From Palsa-506 sp963836355 (GTDB taxonomy: Bacteria > Actinomycetota > Actinomycetes > Streptosporangiales > Streptosporangiaceae), in the NCBI GenBank assembly GCA_963836355.1, contig CAWIJO010000009.1, positions 1 through 64,000 of the forward strand: a stretch of 64,000 nucleotides of DNA, read 5' to 3'. The notes beneath the pieces were generated by a model. That model made no database searches and was not told the DNA's origin. It was given only the letters and a program-made list of their open reading frames with translations. The translations under genes were made by a program, and so were the position numbers. Below, in pieces: positions 7,361-16,203 of the stretch. Numbering within the stretch: the stretch's first letter is position 1; each line of letters opens with the position of its first letter.

Positions 7361-8142
7361 GAGCTGATCGTGGCCGAACAGCCGTGATCGCAGCGTTGCC
7401 GGCGCTGCAGCTCCTGGACCAGATGACACAGCTGCGGGGTGGGCTCGAGGCCAAGTTCGGTGTGCAACAGCGCTCGGTAGCGGGTGAACTCGCGTACAGC
7501 CTCTGACTGGTTGCCCTCGGCCAGGTGCACCTTGATGAGGGCGGCGTGGGCGCTTTCCCTGAGGGGCTCTGCCCGCACGGCCGCACCAGCGGCGTTGGCG
7601 GCTTCGCCCCAGCGGCCGGCGGCGGTGAGTCGCCAGGCCAGTGCTTCCAGGGCGTGCACTCGAAGCTGCCGCCAGATTTCGGCCTCGATCAGCACCCAGT
7701 CGTCGTACCAGCCGGGCAGCAGGTCGGCTGACAGGGCCTCGAAAGTGGCCGCGCCGAGGTCGGACTGCCTCGGTGTGGTTGAAGGGTTCAGTAACCGGTG
7801 GGCCAGCGCCTGCGAGTGGCGAAGGTCCACCGTGACATCCTCGGCGAGGCCAAGCTCGAGCTTGCTCGCGTGCAGTGCCCCGCGGCAGGCGCGCTCCAGG
7901 CGTGCAAGAGCTGACCGCAGGTTCGAGTAGGCGTGGCTCTCGGTGGCATCAGGCCACAGCGTGCCAGCAACCGCAGCCCGGTTGGCCACCACCCCGCCAC
8001 AAAGCGCTAAGAATGCAAGTAGGCGCTGCGACGCCCTTGGAACGCCGACCTGGACGCTCCCGCTCCGCGACAGCCGGAACCCGCCGAGCACCGAGACCAT
8101 GTAACTGCGATCAGCCTCCGGCAGAAGTGCGAACCAGGTCAT
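7357..8142 (-). CDS. BTAD-domain (SARP-like) transcriptional regulator
   Basis: Transcription factor of the AfsR/DnrI type. Residues from about 12 to 95 form an OmpR-like winged helix (VSVLGGFRLSRSG, PRASQRLLAFLAL, RAAVAGTLWPD, SNLRSALARLER), and the remainder is the tetratricopeptide-like bacterial transcriptional activation domain (LLPGWYDDWVLIEAE, LRESAHAALIKVHLAEGN, EFTRYRALLHTELGLEPTPQL). The ATG at 8142 has GGGGG 4 bases before it; an in-frame start at 8178 is possible. No NB-ARC domain follows, so this is a short SARP. It sits at the head of the protease island and is its obvious candidate activator; no SARP binding repeats were identified with confidence. Confidence 0.9.
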   Translation of the reverse strand: MTWFALLPEADRSYMVSVLGGFRLSRSGSVQVGVPRASQRLLAFLALCGGVVANRAAVAGTLWPDATESHAYSNLRSALARLERACRGALHASKLELGLAEDVTVDLRHSQALAHRLLNPSTTPRQSDLGAATFEALSADLLPGWYDDWVLIEAEIWRQLRVHALEALAWRLTAAGRWGEAANAAGAAVRAEPLRESAHAALIKVHLAEGNQSEAVREFTRYRALLHTELGLEPTPQLCHLVQELQRRQRCDHGCSATISS

Positions 8143-8947
8143 GGATCCCCCAATAACTACCGGAGGATCAACTTCCACCCGCCCCCGGCTCGTGAGTCAC
8201 CAGATGTCCTGTACGGTCGTGAGGCCTAGGGGGCCCTGCGACGAGGACGAAGTTGAGTGGGTCGCTACCGCCTGCATGGGAGCAGCAAAGTGTCGGCATA
8301 TGCAGGCGGGGTGGTGAATGCGCGAAGACCATGTGAAGACTCACCTCACAGGCCCAGTCGCGACCGCCCGAACAAGCGTTTCACACCCGGCACCACGGGC
8401 CTCGGATGCTGGCGCGACACTGGTTTGGCGAACGCTCGTCTGGGCTATGCGCGTCCGTGTACTCGCCGAACTTCGCGGGCGGGTAGGCCACGCCACCGGC
8501 CCGTGGCTGCGACCGGCTGGGCCGGCACCGCCAGGCGCCTGCCGGGCTGCTGACGCAGCTGACGCCATCGGTGGTGGCCGAGCTCAACCGATCTGTGGCA
8601 GTTGCCATAGTCGAGGGCACAGCCGCCGGCTTGTGCTGACCGAGCAGATGGAAACCGTTGGTGACCTGGCTGGCTGCCACCTTGGTGGCGAGGGCACCGA
8701 CACCGCCGTTTGCCCACCGGGCAGACCGGAGACAGCGAGCAGAATTGGCTGATCTGCACTTGACACAGGCGAAGCCGCCCGACACAAGAGGCACAAATAG
8801 TCGGCGCTCGGGCGCGTCCGGCGGCAGCGGTCACATGGCCTGGCTGGCAACCTAGCGTGACCACTCAGGCCTTCTTACGGTGAGGTTCTCATCATCTGCT
8901 GGGGCCAGGCGGCCGCCAGCCTCCGGGGCCTCGGCCTCACCCCGGAG
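8143..8947. other. About 800 bp without a supportable gene
   Basis: Several overlapping frames on both strands exist but none has both a ribosome site and recognisable content. One minus-strand frame (8584-8850) opens with CDRCRRTRPSADYLCLLC, a zinc-ribbon-like pattern, and could be a decayed gene fragment. Otherwise nothing is visible. Confidence 0.45.
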
Positions 8948-9641
8948 GTGCCCATGGCCATCACGTCCCCGTCTGCCGCGCTCGTCCCTGTCATGCCGGT
9001 GTTCACTACCGCCGAGCGGCTGGCCTTAGCCGGGTTCCTGGCCGGGTACAGCGGCCTGACCCGTCAGGCGTACGAACTGGACCTGCGCCAGTACGCCGGC
9101 TGGTGCCACACCCGTCACCTGCGCCTGTTCGGTGCCCGTCGCGCGGACATCGAGTGCTTCGCCCGCGACCTGGAAGCCCGCGGCCGGGCGCGCGCCACCA
9201 TCACCCGCCGCCTGTGCACGATTGCCGGGTTCTACCGCTACGCAGTCGAGGAAGAACTGCTGGACCACTCCCCGGCCGTGCATGTCCGGCGGCCTCGGCT
9301 GGACTACGAGTCGCACGCTACTGCCCTGGACCGCAATGAGCTGGGTGCCCTGCTCGTCGCCGCCGGGCTCGGGCCGCCCGCCGAGCACGCGCTGATCTCC
9401 TTGCTGGCCCTGAACGGGCTGCGGGTCTCCGAGGCCACCGGAGCCGACATCGAGGCCATGGGCATCGAGCGCGGGCACCGCACGCTGGTGATCACCCGCA
9501 AGACACCCCAGGGATTAAGTTGTCAAATCGGGTGATCTGGGGTGCCTTGGTGACGGCCTGTTTGAGGGCATGCTGACGTGGCCGTCCGGTGCTGTTTCCT
9601 GTTCGTCCGGAAGGCCGGTCGCGGGGTTTCCTGTCAGCGGT

Positions 9642-10879
9642 TCACGCGGCCTGCGCGGGTTCAGCGCGGTGGGACCAGGCGGTCGCCTCGTCGTAAATGG
9701 TTCCGGTCTTCACGCATCCGTGGAGGATGCCGGTGAGGCGGCTGGCGACGCGGCGCATCGCGTCGTCGTGGCCGACGTCGCGTGCGCGGAGCTCGTCGTA
9801 GAAGACGCGGGCTCCGGGGGATGCGGTGAGCGCGGACAGGGCCTGGGCGTGCAGGGCGTCGATGAGGTGCCTGTTGCGGATGTAGCGGGCGTGCACTGTT
9901 TTCTTCTTGCCGGACTGGATGGTCAGCGGGGAGTGCCGGCGTAGTTCTTCCGGGCCTTGGCCGAGGCGTACCGGCCGGGCGCGTCCCCGAACTCGCCGAT
10001 CATCCTGGCTCCGGTGACGTCCCCGATGCCGGGCTGGGACAGGTAGATCCCGGCATCAGGGTGACGGTGAAAAAGCTCGCTCACCTTGGCTTCCATGATC
10101 TTGATCTGCTCATTCAAGGCCGTGATCACGGCGGCGCCGGCTTGCACCGACGCGCCGTACGCCCCGGCGATCACGGCGGGCTGGGCCAGGTGCGGCACGC
10201 GCAGCGCGGCCTGGATGTCCCGTGCCCGCTGCGCCAGGTCACCGCGCCGCCTGGCCCGCTTGAGCGCCGCGGTGATCTGCGTGACAGTCAGCCGGGCCGC
10301 CGACGTCGGCTCCGGGGCCCTGGACAGCAGCTCCAGGGCGTCCGGCCCGGTCAGGGTCAGGTCCGCGTAGGCCTCCAGCGCGGCCGGGAAGTACTCCCGC
10401 AGCGCCGACCGCATCCGCAGCAGGTGCCGGGTGCGTTCCCAGACCAGCTTCTGGTGAGCGCGGGCAGCGATCTTGACCGCTTCGGCGACGTCGCTGTCGG
10501 CGGCCAGCTCGCGGATCTGGTGCCGCCGGGTCCGGCCCATGTCCGCCAGGGCGGCGGCGTCGAAGAAATCGTCCTTCTTCCCCGACACCGCGATCGTCTC
10601 CTTGTGCCGGGCGGCCTGCTTGGGGTTGACCGCGTAGACCCGGTAGTCCGCCGCTGCCAGCGCCTTCACCCACGGCCCGCGGCCGGTCTCGATCACGACC
10701 ACGACCTGCGCCGGGTCCGGCTCGGAGTCCTCCCCGCAGCCTGACGCCACCAGCTCGTGGAACCGCGCGATCCCGTCCACGCCCTCCGGCAGCCGCCGCC
10801 TGGCCAGCGTCTTCCCGTTCTCGTCCTGCACGACCACGTCATGGTGGCCCTCGGCCCAGTCATCGCCTATGAACAGCAA
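9642..10879 (-). pseudogene. IS110-family transposase, one base missing
   Basis: DEDD recombinase. TTG start at 10879 (GGGACGAGGG just upstream); MLFIGDDWAEGHHDVVV holds the first Asp, VVVIETGRGPWVKAL the Glu, and KKDDFFDAAALADMGRT the second pair. The transposase_20 region LSQPGIGDVTGARMIGEFG follows. The frame stops after NYAGTPR at 9923; the downstream frame continues with PLTIQSGKKK and HARYIRNRHLIDALHAQAL to 9642, including the Ser-containing C-terminal region of the family. A single base is missing around 9937 (ACTCCCCG where AC-N-TCCCCG would keep frame). As written the enzyme is truncated. Confidence 0.9.
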
Positions 10880-11142
10880 CCCTCGTCCCTTCCCGTACTC
10901 TCCGTAACGCCCGGCAGCATCAGAGAGAACCGCCAGCGCCCTAATGGATCAGTGCTCACGGCCGGTGCCGGGCACGCCACCCCATCAGCAGTCCATCCTC
11001 CCGGTGAGCCGGCAGGGGCACGGTCTTGCGTCAGGACTTCACGTCCGGGGCGAAACAAGTGCTCACCTGCCGGCTGCTGCCGTAACAAGTCTCCCGCACC
11101 ACGCATCTCACAAAGCACAGATGACCCGCTAGTTCCCATTAG
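10880..11142 (-). ncRNA. Candidate bridge-RNA region of the IS110-family element
   Basis: In IS110-group elements the non-coding end upstream of the transposase encodes a structured RNA whose two loops pair with target and donor DNA. This 263-bp region occupies that position. The sequence has several G/C-rich inverted segments, but I could not derive the loops by eye, so this is placed by position only. Confidence 0.3.
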
Positions 11143-11708
11143 GGCGGCAAGGTCGTCACCATCCCGCTCGCTCCGCGCACCGCCCGGGCCATCGACCTGG
11201 CCATTGGCGAGCGCTGCCAGGGGCCGGTGTTCCTCGGCGCAGACGGCCGCCGGCTGGACCGGCACGGTGCCGGGCGGATCGTCCGCCGGGTCGCTCGCCG
11301 CGCCGGGATCTCCAAGCCTGTCGGGCCGCACACCCTTCGGCATGCTTTCATCACCGCCGCGCTGGACGCCGGCGTGCCGCTGCGCGACGTGCAGGAAGCC
11401 GCATCGCACGCCGACCCGCGGACCACCATGCGTTACGACCGGGCCAGGGCATCCCTCGACCGGCACGCCACCTACATCGTCGCTGCCTACGTCGCGGGCG
11501 CCGCCCGATAGGCCCGCATCGCGCAACCGCGCCGCCTGGCCGGCCGAACCCGGCCAGGCGGTCGGCCAGGCCTCTAGCTACAACGCGCACATGCCTTCCG
11601 GGACCCGCGAACCGCCGATAGGTGCGGTTCCGGGAAAGATCGCTGCTTGCCAGCTGCGGCGCACGAATGGATGATCTGTGCGGTCCAATTGCCTTGCGTT
11701 GCGGGCTT

Positions 11709-12329
11709 TCACTCAAACGCTGAGGCGTCGCCTGCCCCGCGCCGCAGGATCTCGGGTGTGTCCTGGGAGAAGTCGATGACCGTGGTGGGCTCGGTGCCGC
11801 AGTCGCCGCAGTCGATCACCGCGTCCAAGTCGTGGCCGAGCTGGTCGGCGATCTCCCATCCCTGGGTCATGGGCTCATCCTGGCCGGGCAGGATCAGGGT
11901 GCTGGAGACGAGCGGCTCGCCGAGTTCGGCGAGCAGCGCCTGGGCCACCGCGTGCCGGGGGATCCGCACCCCGACGGTCTTCTTTCCCGGGTGCTGCAGC
12001 CTGCGCGGCACCTCCTTGGTCGCGGGCAGGATGAAGGTGTAACTGCCCGGGGTCGCCGCCTTGACAGCCCGGAACACCCGGTTGGCGACGTACACGAACT
12101 GGCCAAGCTGCGCGAAGTCCTGGCAGACCAGCGTGAGGTGGTGCCGGTCACCGAGGTGGCGGATCGACCGGATCCTCCTCATGCCGTCCGTGTTGCCCAG
12201 CTGGCAGCCGAGCGCATAGCAGGAGTCCGTCGGGTAAGCAATCACGCCGCCGGCGCGGACGATGCCGGCGATGCCGGCGATCGCGCGCCGCTGCGGGCTG
12301 GCCGGATGGACGTCGAAGTACCTGGCCAT
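11709..12329 (-). CDS. Sua5/YciO/YrdC-family protein (threonylcarbamoyl-AMP synthase-like)
   Basis: 206 aa. The YrdC fold is clear: GGVIAYPTDSCYALGC (substrate loop), KRSI-like segment RRIRSIRHLGDRHHLTLVC, PGSYTFILPATKEVPRR, KKTVGVRIPRHAVAQALLAELG and EPLVSSTLILPG. The length and the D-S-C-Y in place of the usual D-T-x-Y place it nearer YciO than the full Sua5 with its C-terminal domain. YrdC proteins make threonylcarbamoyl-AMP for tRNA t6A; YciO-type members are less certain. ATG 12329; upstream AGG is weak. It stands alone between mobile-element debris. Confidence 0.88.
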   Translation of the reverse strand: MARYFDVHPASPQRRAIAGIAGIVRAGGVIAYPTDSCYALGCQLGNTDGMRRIRSIRHLGDRHHLTLVCQDFAQLGQFVYVANRVFRAVKAATPGSYTFILPATKEVPRRLQHPGKKTVGVRIPRHAVAQALLAELGEPLVSSTLILPGQDEPMTQGWEIADQLGHDLDAVIDCGDCGTEPTTVIDFSQDTPEILRRGAGDASAFE

Positions 12330-12554
12330 GCGACGAGCCTAGGGGTCACCGCTATCCGCCGGGCGGTCCCCCGCGGCCTGGCACCGCGGCAGCCATGACC
12401 CATCCCGGTTCCTCGGCGGCATCCGCCAGCCGATTCAGGACCCCAGACCGAGAAGAAATGGGTTCGGTGTTCCGCCGACGCTTCTCCGAACGCGATCCGT
12501 TCGCGTCGCGCTGCGGATGTGGAAGCAGATCGAGCTTTTCCCGATCATCTGCGA

Positions 12555-12752
12555 GCACATCTGATGCATTCCGGCGAACGGGAGTTCGGCCTCAGATTCC
12601 ACCCCGGCGCCGCGGACCAGCACATCGTCATCAGCTCGCGCGCGCAGATCGTCAAGCAACGCCGTCTTCCTGATGCCAGGCCCGCCCCGAAGGACCAGGG
12701 CGCGACTGCGGCGGACCGGACATCGAACAGCAGGGTTGCTGGTGCTGCTCAC
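12555..12752 (-). pseudogene. Fragment of a LuxR-family regulator ATPase domain
   Basis: Minus-strand frame carrying ALVLRGGPGIRKTALLDDL and VLVRGAGVESEAELPFAGMHQ, the hallmark start of the large MalT/LuxR-type ATPase regulators common in actinobacteria. The P-loop is damaged (GIRKT where GIGKT is required). The homology ends after about 55 residues and no other domains follow, so this is a stranded scrap. Confidence 0.75.
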
Positions 12753-12991
12753 CCCGGCTCCATTACCCGGGGGAGGGCGACGAACTGACAGGAATGCTCA
12801 TAATCGGCTGATCTACGCACGGCCGCACGATCCTCGCATCTCCACCGGCGAGCAGATAATCGATCCGGCGCCCCGCGAGCTGACCGGTAGATCACGCTCC
12901 GCGACCAGCGCTGATCCAAAGCCGGTACACGATATCCGCCGATAGGTGCGGGAGGGTGATCAAGTTCAGGTTGACCGGTGACCGTACAGAT

Positions 12992-14631
12992 GTAACCAGT
13001 CAGGCCTTCTGTTGATCTGCGGCGTGTCGGTGCTGGTGCCCGGTTTGTGATCATGGTTGGGTTCGGGGATGCCGAATCCGGAGCAGCCGTTGTACGAGGA
13101 GCTGGCTGCCCGGAACGCGGAGCTGACGGCGCGGGTCGCGGAGCTGCTGGCGGTGGTGGCCGGGCAGGCCGCGCTGATCGAGACGCTGCGGGCCGAGGTC
13201 GCGGCGTTGCGCCGGCAGGCGAGCCGGGGCTCCTCGAACTCCTCCCAGCCCCCGGGCCAGGACGGCCCCGCGGCGAAGGCGGAGAAGAAGGCCGGCCAGC
13301 GGGAGGCACGGCGGGCGCGGCCGGGCCGGCCGCAGGGCGGCCAGAAAGGCCATCCGGGTGCGAGCCTGGCGTGGGCCGCCCGGCCGGATGAGACCCGGGT
13401 CGTCGAGCCGGGCGCATGCGGCGGGTGCGGCGCCGGCCTGTCCGGCGCTGCCGGGCGGGTCGCTTCCGCGGTGCAGGTTTTCGATATCCCGCCGGCGGCG
13501 CTGACGGTGACGGAGTACCAGATGATGTGCCGCACCTGCTGCGGGTGCGGGCAGGTCACGACCGCTCCGCCGCCGCCGGGCGTGACCGGCGGCCCGGTCT
13601 GCTACGGCCCGGACGTGGTAGCCGCGGCGACGCTGCTGGCCAGCACGGACGTGATCGGGGTCGAACGGGCCGCGGACCTGATGGCCGCCCTGCTCAAGGC
13701 GCCGGTCTCCACGGGGTTCGTGTCGCGGTGCCTGGTCCGCCTCGACGCGGCGTTAACCGCCGCCGCGTTCGAGGACGCGCTCAAGGACGCGCTGAGGGCA
13801 TCAGGCGTGCTCGGCACTGACGAGACCCCCGCCCCGCTCACCAGGGCGGCCACCAGCGTGGAGAACTGCGGGAACCCGCACGTCTGCACGGTGCGGACCA
13901 TGCGTGCCTATACCGGCGGCGGGCCGGACCTGATCTGGTACGGCGCGGCGGGCGACCGGACCAAGGCGCCGATCACCGGGTTCGGGATCCTGGACGGCTA
14001 CCGCGGGGTCCTGGTCCGCGACGACTACGGCGGCTACCTCAGCTACGACACCACGCTGGCCGGCGTCCAGCAGTGCCTGGCCCACCTGTACAGGTACCTC
14101 GACGACGCCTACGCGACCGGCCCGGTATCCCAGGTCTGGACCCGCCAGGCCGGCGACGCCCTCCGCGAGGCCGCCGCCGCCGTCAGGACCGGCCGCGCCG
14201 GCCACCGCGCCAGCCTCGGCCCAGCGCTCCTTGCCCGCCTGCGCCACAGCTACGACCAGGCCATCGCCTACGGGATCTCGGTGAACCTGTCCCGGCCCTG
14301 GCACAAGGGCAACCACCCCGGGCTGATCCTGGCCCGGCGGCTGAAACGCAAAGCCAGCCAGGTCTGGCTATTCGCCACCCGCTTTGATGTGCCCGCCACG
14401 AACAACGGCTCAGAGAACGCCGTCCGCGGCTACAAGCTCGCCGCGAAAATCAGCGGCTGCTGGCGCACCCTGGCAACCCTGCAGCGCCACTGCCGCATCC
14501 GCTCCTACCTCACCACCGCCCGCAGCCACGGCCGCCACCCCCTCGCCGCCATCCGCGACGCCCTTACCGGCAACTGCTGGATGCCGCCGCAACCAGCGTG
14601 ATCAACTAACCAGGCCCCCCTGACTGGTTAC
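12992..14631 (+). mobile_element. IS66-family element, 1640 bp, with 8-bp target duplication
   Basis: Ends are GTAACCAGTCAGG (12992) and its complement ending at 14631, giving at least 13 bp of perfect terminal inverted repeat. The element is flanked by the 8-bp direct repeat GTACAGAT (12984-12991 and 14632-14639), the size expected for IS66. It carries only the tnpC-type transposase; the accessory tnpA and tnpB genes found in many IS66 elements are absent. The intact duplication points to a recent insertion. Confidence 0.96.
13069..14601 (+). CDS. tnpC: IS66-family transposase TnpC
   Basis: About 510 aa, intact. N-terminal coiled coil (EELAARNAELTARVAELLAV), a Gly/Lys-rich basic segment (RPGRPQGGQKGHPG), a four-cysteine zinc finger (ACGGCGAGL and MCRTCCGCGQ), then the catalytic domain with GTDETPAPL, VLVRDDYGGY and TNNGSENAVRGYK supplying D, D and E. 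The ATG at 13069 is used; an in-frame TTG four codons earlier is an alternative and neither has a clear ribosome site, which is usual for transposases. Confidence 0.95.
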   Translation: MPNPEQPLYEELAARNAELTARVAELLAVVAGQAALIETLRAEVAALRRQASRGSSNSSQPPGQDGPAAKAEKKAGQREARRARPGRPQGGQKGHPGASLAWAARPDETRVVEPGACGGCGAGLSGAAGRVASAVQVFDIPPAALTVTEYQMMCRTCCGCGQVTTAPPPPGVTGGPVCYGPDVVAAATLLASTDVIGVERAADLMAALLKAPVSTGFVSRCLVRLDAALTAAAFEDALKDALRASGVLGTDETPAPLTRAATSVENCGNPHVCTVRTMRAYTGGGPDLIWYGAAGDRTKAPITGFGILDGYRGVLVRDDYGGYLSYDTTLAGVQQCLAHLYRYLDDAYATGPVSQVWTRQAGDALREAAAAVRTGRAGHRASLGPALLARLRHSYDQAIAYGISVNLSRPWHKGNHPGLILARRLKRKASQVWLFATRFDVPATNNGSENAVRGYKLAAKISGCWRTLATLQRHCRIRSYLTTARSHGRHPLAAIRDALTGNCWMPPQPA

Positions 14632-14639
14632 GTACAGAT

Positions 14640-14995
14640 CGGTCTCATCTGCGTACCGTCATTGGGCCTCGATCGTTCACCGACGCTCAGTAGTGCGTAT
14701 CAGGGCGTGCTTGATCAGCTGGGCAGTCATTGCGTCACGAGGAAGACCGTGCCTGACGGCTTTGACCACACCGGCTGCCGGGCTTTCGTCCTCCCTGGCT
14801 CCTGCCTGGATTCTGAAATGCCCGATCTCGCCGTTTTCCTGGTCGCCGGACGTATCTGCGGTGGTAGCCAGCGCTCTGCATCTATGAGGGGCACTGCGAC
14901 CGGATTGCTGGGTTGTCTCGGGCCCGTCAGTTTCAGGATGTGGCGCTGTTGTGCACTTGTGGTGCCACAGTTGCGTATCGCGGTAAGGAGGCGTC
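14640..14995. other. Intergenic region upstream of the FHA gene
   Basis: No gene seen. The DNA right of the IS66 target duplication runs to the FHA ribosome site (GTAAGGAGG at about 14982) and presumably carries the FHA promoter, which I could not place. Confidence 0.4.
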
Positions 14996-15817
14996 ATGGT
15001 GCGCTTGGAGAGCGACGGCATGCCTTATCTGGTCGTGCTGGCACCGGACTCAGACCGCGGCCGGCGAATCCCGCTGGATGCGGATCATATGGTCGTGGGG
15101 CGCGAGCCGACCTGCGACGTGCGGTTCGACGACCCGCACGTTAGCCGGGCCCACGCCGCGCTGCAGCGGCGCGGGAATGCGGTCTACGTCCAGGACCTCG
15201 GCTCCTCGGGGGGCACGTTCGTCAACGGAACGTCCGCGTCCACTGCCCATGAGCTGCACGCCGGCGATGTCCTGACTTTTGCCACCGTGGCAGCGCGGCT
15301 GGAACCCGGCGGCGCCGTCAGCGACGAGACCACCACTATGCCCGCCAGGCCGATGGGAACCGCTTCGGCGCACTACCACGTCGACCAGCAGCACGGGGAA
15401 ATTATCAGCAACGTCGGGCGCGACCAATACAACTCCTACATTCAGCAAGTAAACCAGCAGCGCGAGAACTTCCTCCGCGAGGTCGCCGCGACGAAAACGA
15501 AGGCACGATGGCTCGCCTGGACCGGCTTCCTGGCCTTCGTGGTAGGCCTAGGCCTCTTCGCCGCCGCCGACATCAGCTTCCTCAAAAAGATAAGCAGCGG
15601 CGGTCCGATATCGCCGACGACAAGCCCTTTCGGACGGGAAATCGGAGGTATTCCCTTCGGCCTGGCCGGCTGGGCACTGGCAGTACTGGGCACGCTCCTA
15701 CTCATCGTTGGAATCGTGCTGCACATCATCGCAACTTCGCGGCGCAGGCGGGCCTACCGGGAGTTCCCGGTGGCCCCGCCATGGCAGGGTGCCGGGCCCG
15801 CGAGGAGAGTGACATGA
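14996..15817 (+). CDS. FHA-domain membrane protein with amyloid-signalling-like motif
   Basis: 273 aa. The FHA domain (about residues 11-104) is complete: VVGREPTCDVRFDD, SRAHAAL, LGSSGGTFVNGT contain the Gly-Arg, Ser-Arg-x-His and Asn-Gly residues that bind phosphothreonine peptides. After a Thr-rich linker comes YHVDQQHGEIISNVGRDQY (127-145), then a polar helix and two membrane segments (about 172-193 and 224-250) with a basic cytoplasmic tail RRRRAYREF. The motif closely resembles one at the start of the next protein. The ATG at 14996 has AAGGAGG 6 bases upstream. The stop overlaps the next start as ATGA. Inference: a phospho-signal reader at the membrane that talks to its partner through the shared motif. 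Confidence 0.9.
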   Translation: MVRLESDGMPYLVVLAPDSDRGRRIPLDADHMVVGREPTCDVRFDDPHVSRAHAALQRRGNAVYVQDLGSSGGTFVNGTSASTAHELHAGDVLTFATVAARLEPGGAVSDETTTMPARPMGTASAHYHVDQQHGEIISNVGRDQYNSYIQQVNQQRENFLREVAATKTKARWLAWTGFLAFVVGLGLFAAADISFLKKISSGGPISPTTSPFGREIGGIPFGLAGWALAVLGTLLLIVGIVLHIIATSRRRRAYREFPVAPPWQGAGPARRVT

Positions 15818-16203
15818 CCTTCCATATAGGCCAGCAGACCGCTGGTGTCATCAACAACGTCGGCGGCGACCAGCGGATCGACGGCGGCCAGCTCGGCACC
15901 GTCGTCACCGGCGAAGACGCACGGCGCGCCGTGCGCGAGCTCCGGAACGCGCTAGCGGGCATAGCCCTCGACGATGCCACGGCGGCCGAGGCACGCGCCC
16001 AGGTTGCGGAGATCGACGCAGCGGTGCACGCGCCGCAGCCAGACAAGCACCAGGCTGCCGGCCCGCTCAAACGGCTCGTCAAGTTGCTTGCCGATGCCGG
16101 ATCGCTGGCAACGGCAGGCACCGCCATTGTGGGCCCGCTGCAAACCCTCGCTGGCTGGCTGGGAGCTCACGGAGCGGCCATCCTCAGCCTGCTTGCCCTG
16201 TAG
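15814..16203 (+). CDS. Small partner protein with N-terminal INNVGGDQ motif and hydrophobic C-terminus
   Basis: 129 aa, start overlapping the FHA stop (ATGA) with GAGGAGAG upstream. Residues 4-20 are HIGQQTAGVINNVGGDQ, aligned with HVDQQHGEIISNVGRDQ of the FHA protein. Next come two charged helices (EDARRAVRELRNALAG, ATAAEARAQVAEIDAAVH) and a C-terminal third (from about residue 88) that is helical and increasingly hydrophobic, ending GWLGAHGAAILSLLAL. There is no signal peptide. I do not know a named family. The motif at the N-terminus and a possibly membrane-active C-terminus are the layout of effector proteins triggered by amyloid-like templating (as described for fungal HET-S and bacterial BASS systems), but this assignment is inference. 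Confidence 0.82.
   Translation: MTFHIGQQTAGVINNVGGDQRIDGGQLGTVVTGEDARRAVRELRNALAGIALDDATAAEARAQVAEIDAAVHAPQPDKHQAAGPLKRLVKLLADAGSLATAGTAIVGPLQTLAGWLGAHGAAILSLLAL

Larger units (their letters stand above)
9501..11142 (-). mobile_element. IS110-family element, about 1.64 kb, inserted in the recombinase gene
   Basis: Boundaries come from restoring the interrupted recombinase frame. Both junctions share AG on the plus strand (9501-9502 and 11141-11142), which is CT on the transposase strand, the core dinucleotide known for IS621/IS110 bridge-RNA recombinases. There are no long terminal inverted repeats, as expected. The non-coding region 5' of the transposase (about 260 bp) is longer than the 3' one (about 140 bp), as in the IS110 group rather than the IS1111 group. 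Confidence 0.85.
8954..11511 (+). pseudogene. Tyrosine recombinase split by an IS110-family element
   Basis: XerC/D-like integrase. The first part (ATG 8954, GGAGG 5 bases upstream) has a SAM-like N-terminal domain (AYELDLRQYAGWCHTRHLRLF, in part) and the start of the catalytic domain with the first arginine in LLALNGLRVSEATG, reaching HRTLVITRK at 9502. The coding sequence resumes at 11143 with GGKVVTIPLAPRTARAIDLA and contains HTLRHAFITAALDAG (HxxR), ASHADPRTTMRYDRA (His and the Tyr nucleophile). Joining AAG at 9502 to GGC at 11143 restores one frame, so the insertion is simple and the enzyme was intact before. No attachment site was found nearby. Confidence 0.92.

Noticed and set aside
7357..8142. 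BTAD regulator as the controller of an antibiotic cluster
   Set aside because: No polyketide, peptide, terpene or RiPP biosynthesis genes occur within reach; the neighbours are proteases and unknown small proteins.
8584..8850. Possible zinc-ribbon protein (CDRCRRTRP...CLLC) on the minus strand
   Set aside because: No start signal and the sequence after the Cys pairs is low quality for a protein; noted only as a possible decayed fragment.
11605..12965. Repeated CCGCCGATAGGTGCGG near 11611 and 12950 as recombinase attachment sites
   Set aside because: The match is only about 15 bp and the element it would bound has no integrase of its own besides the split one; too weak to claim.
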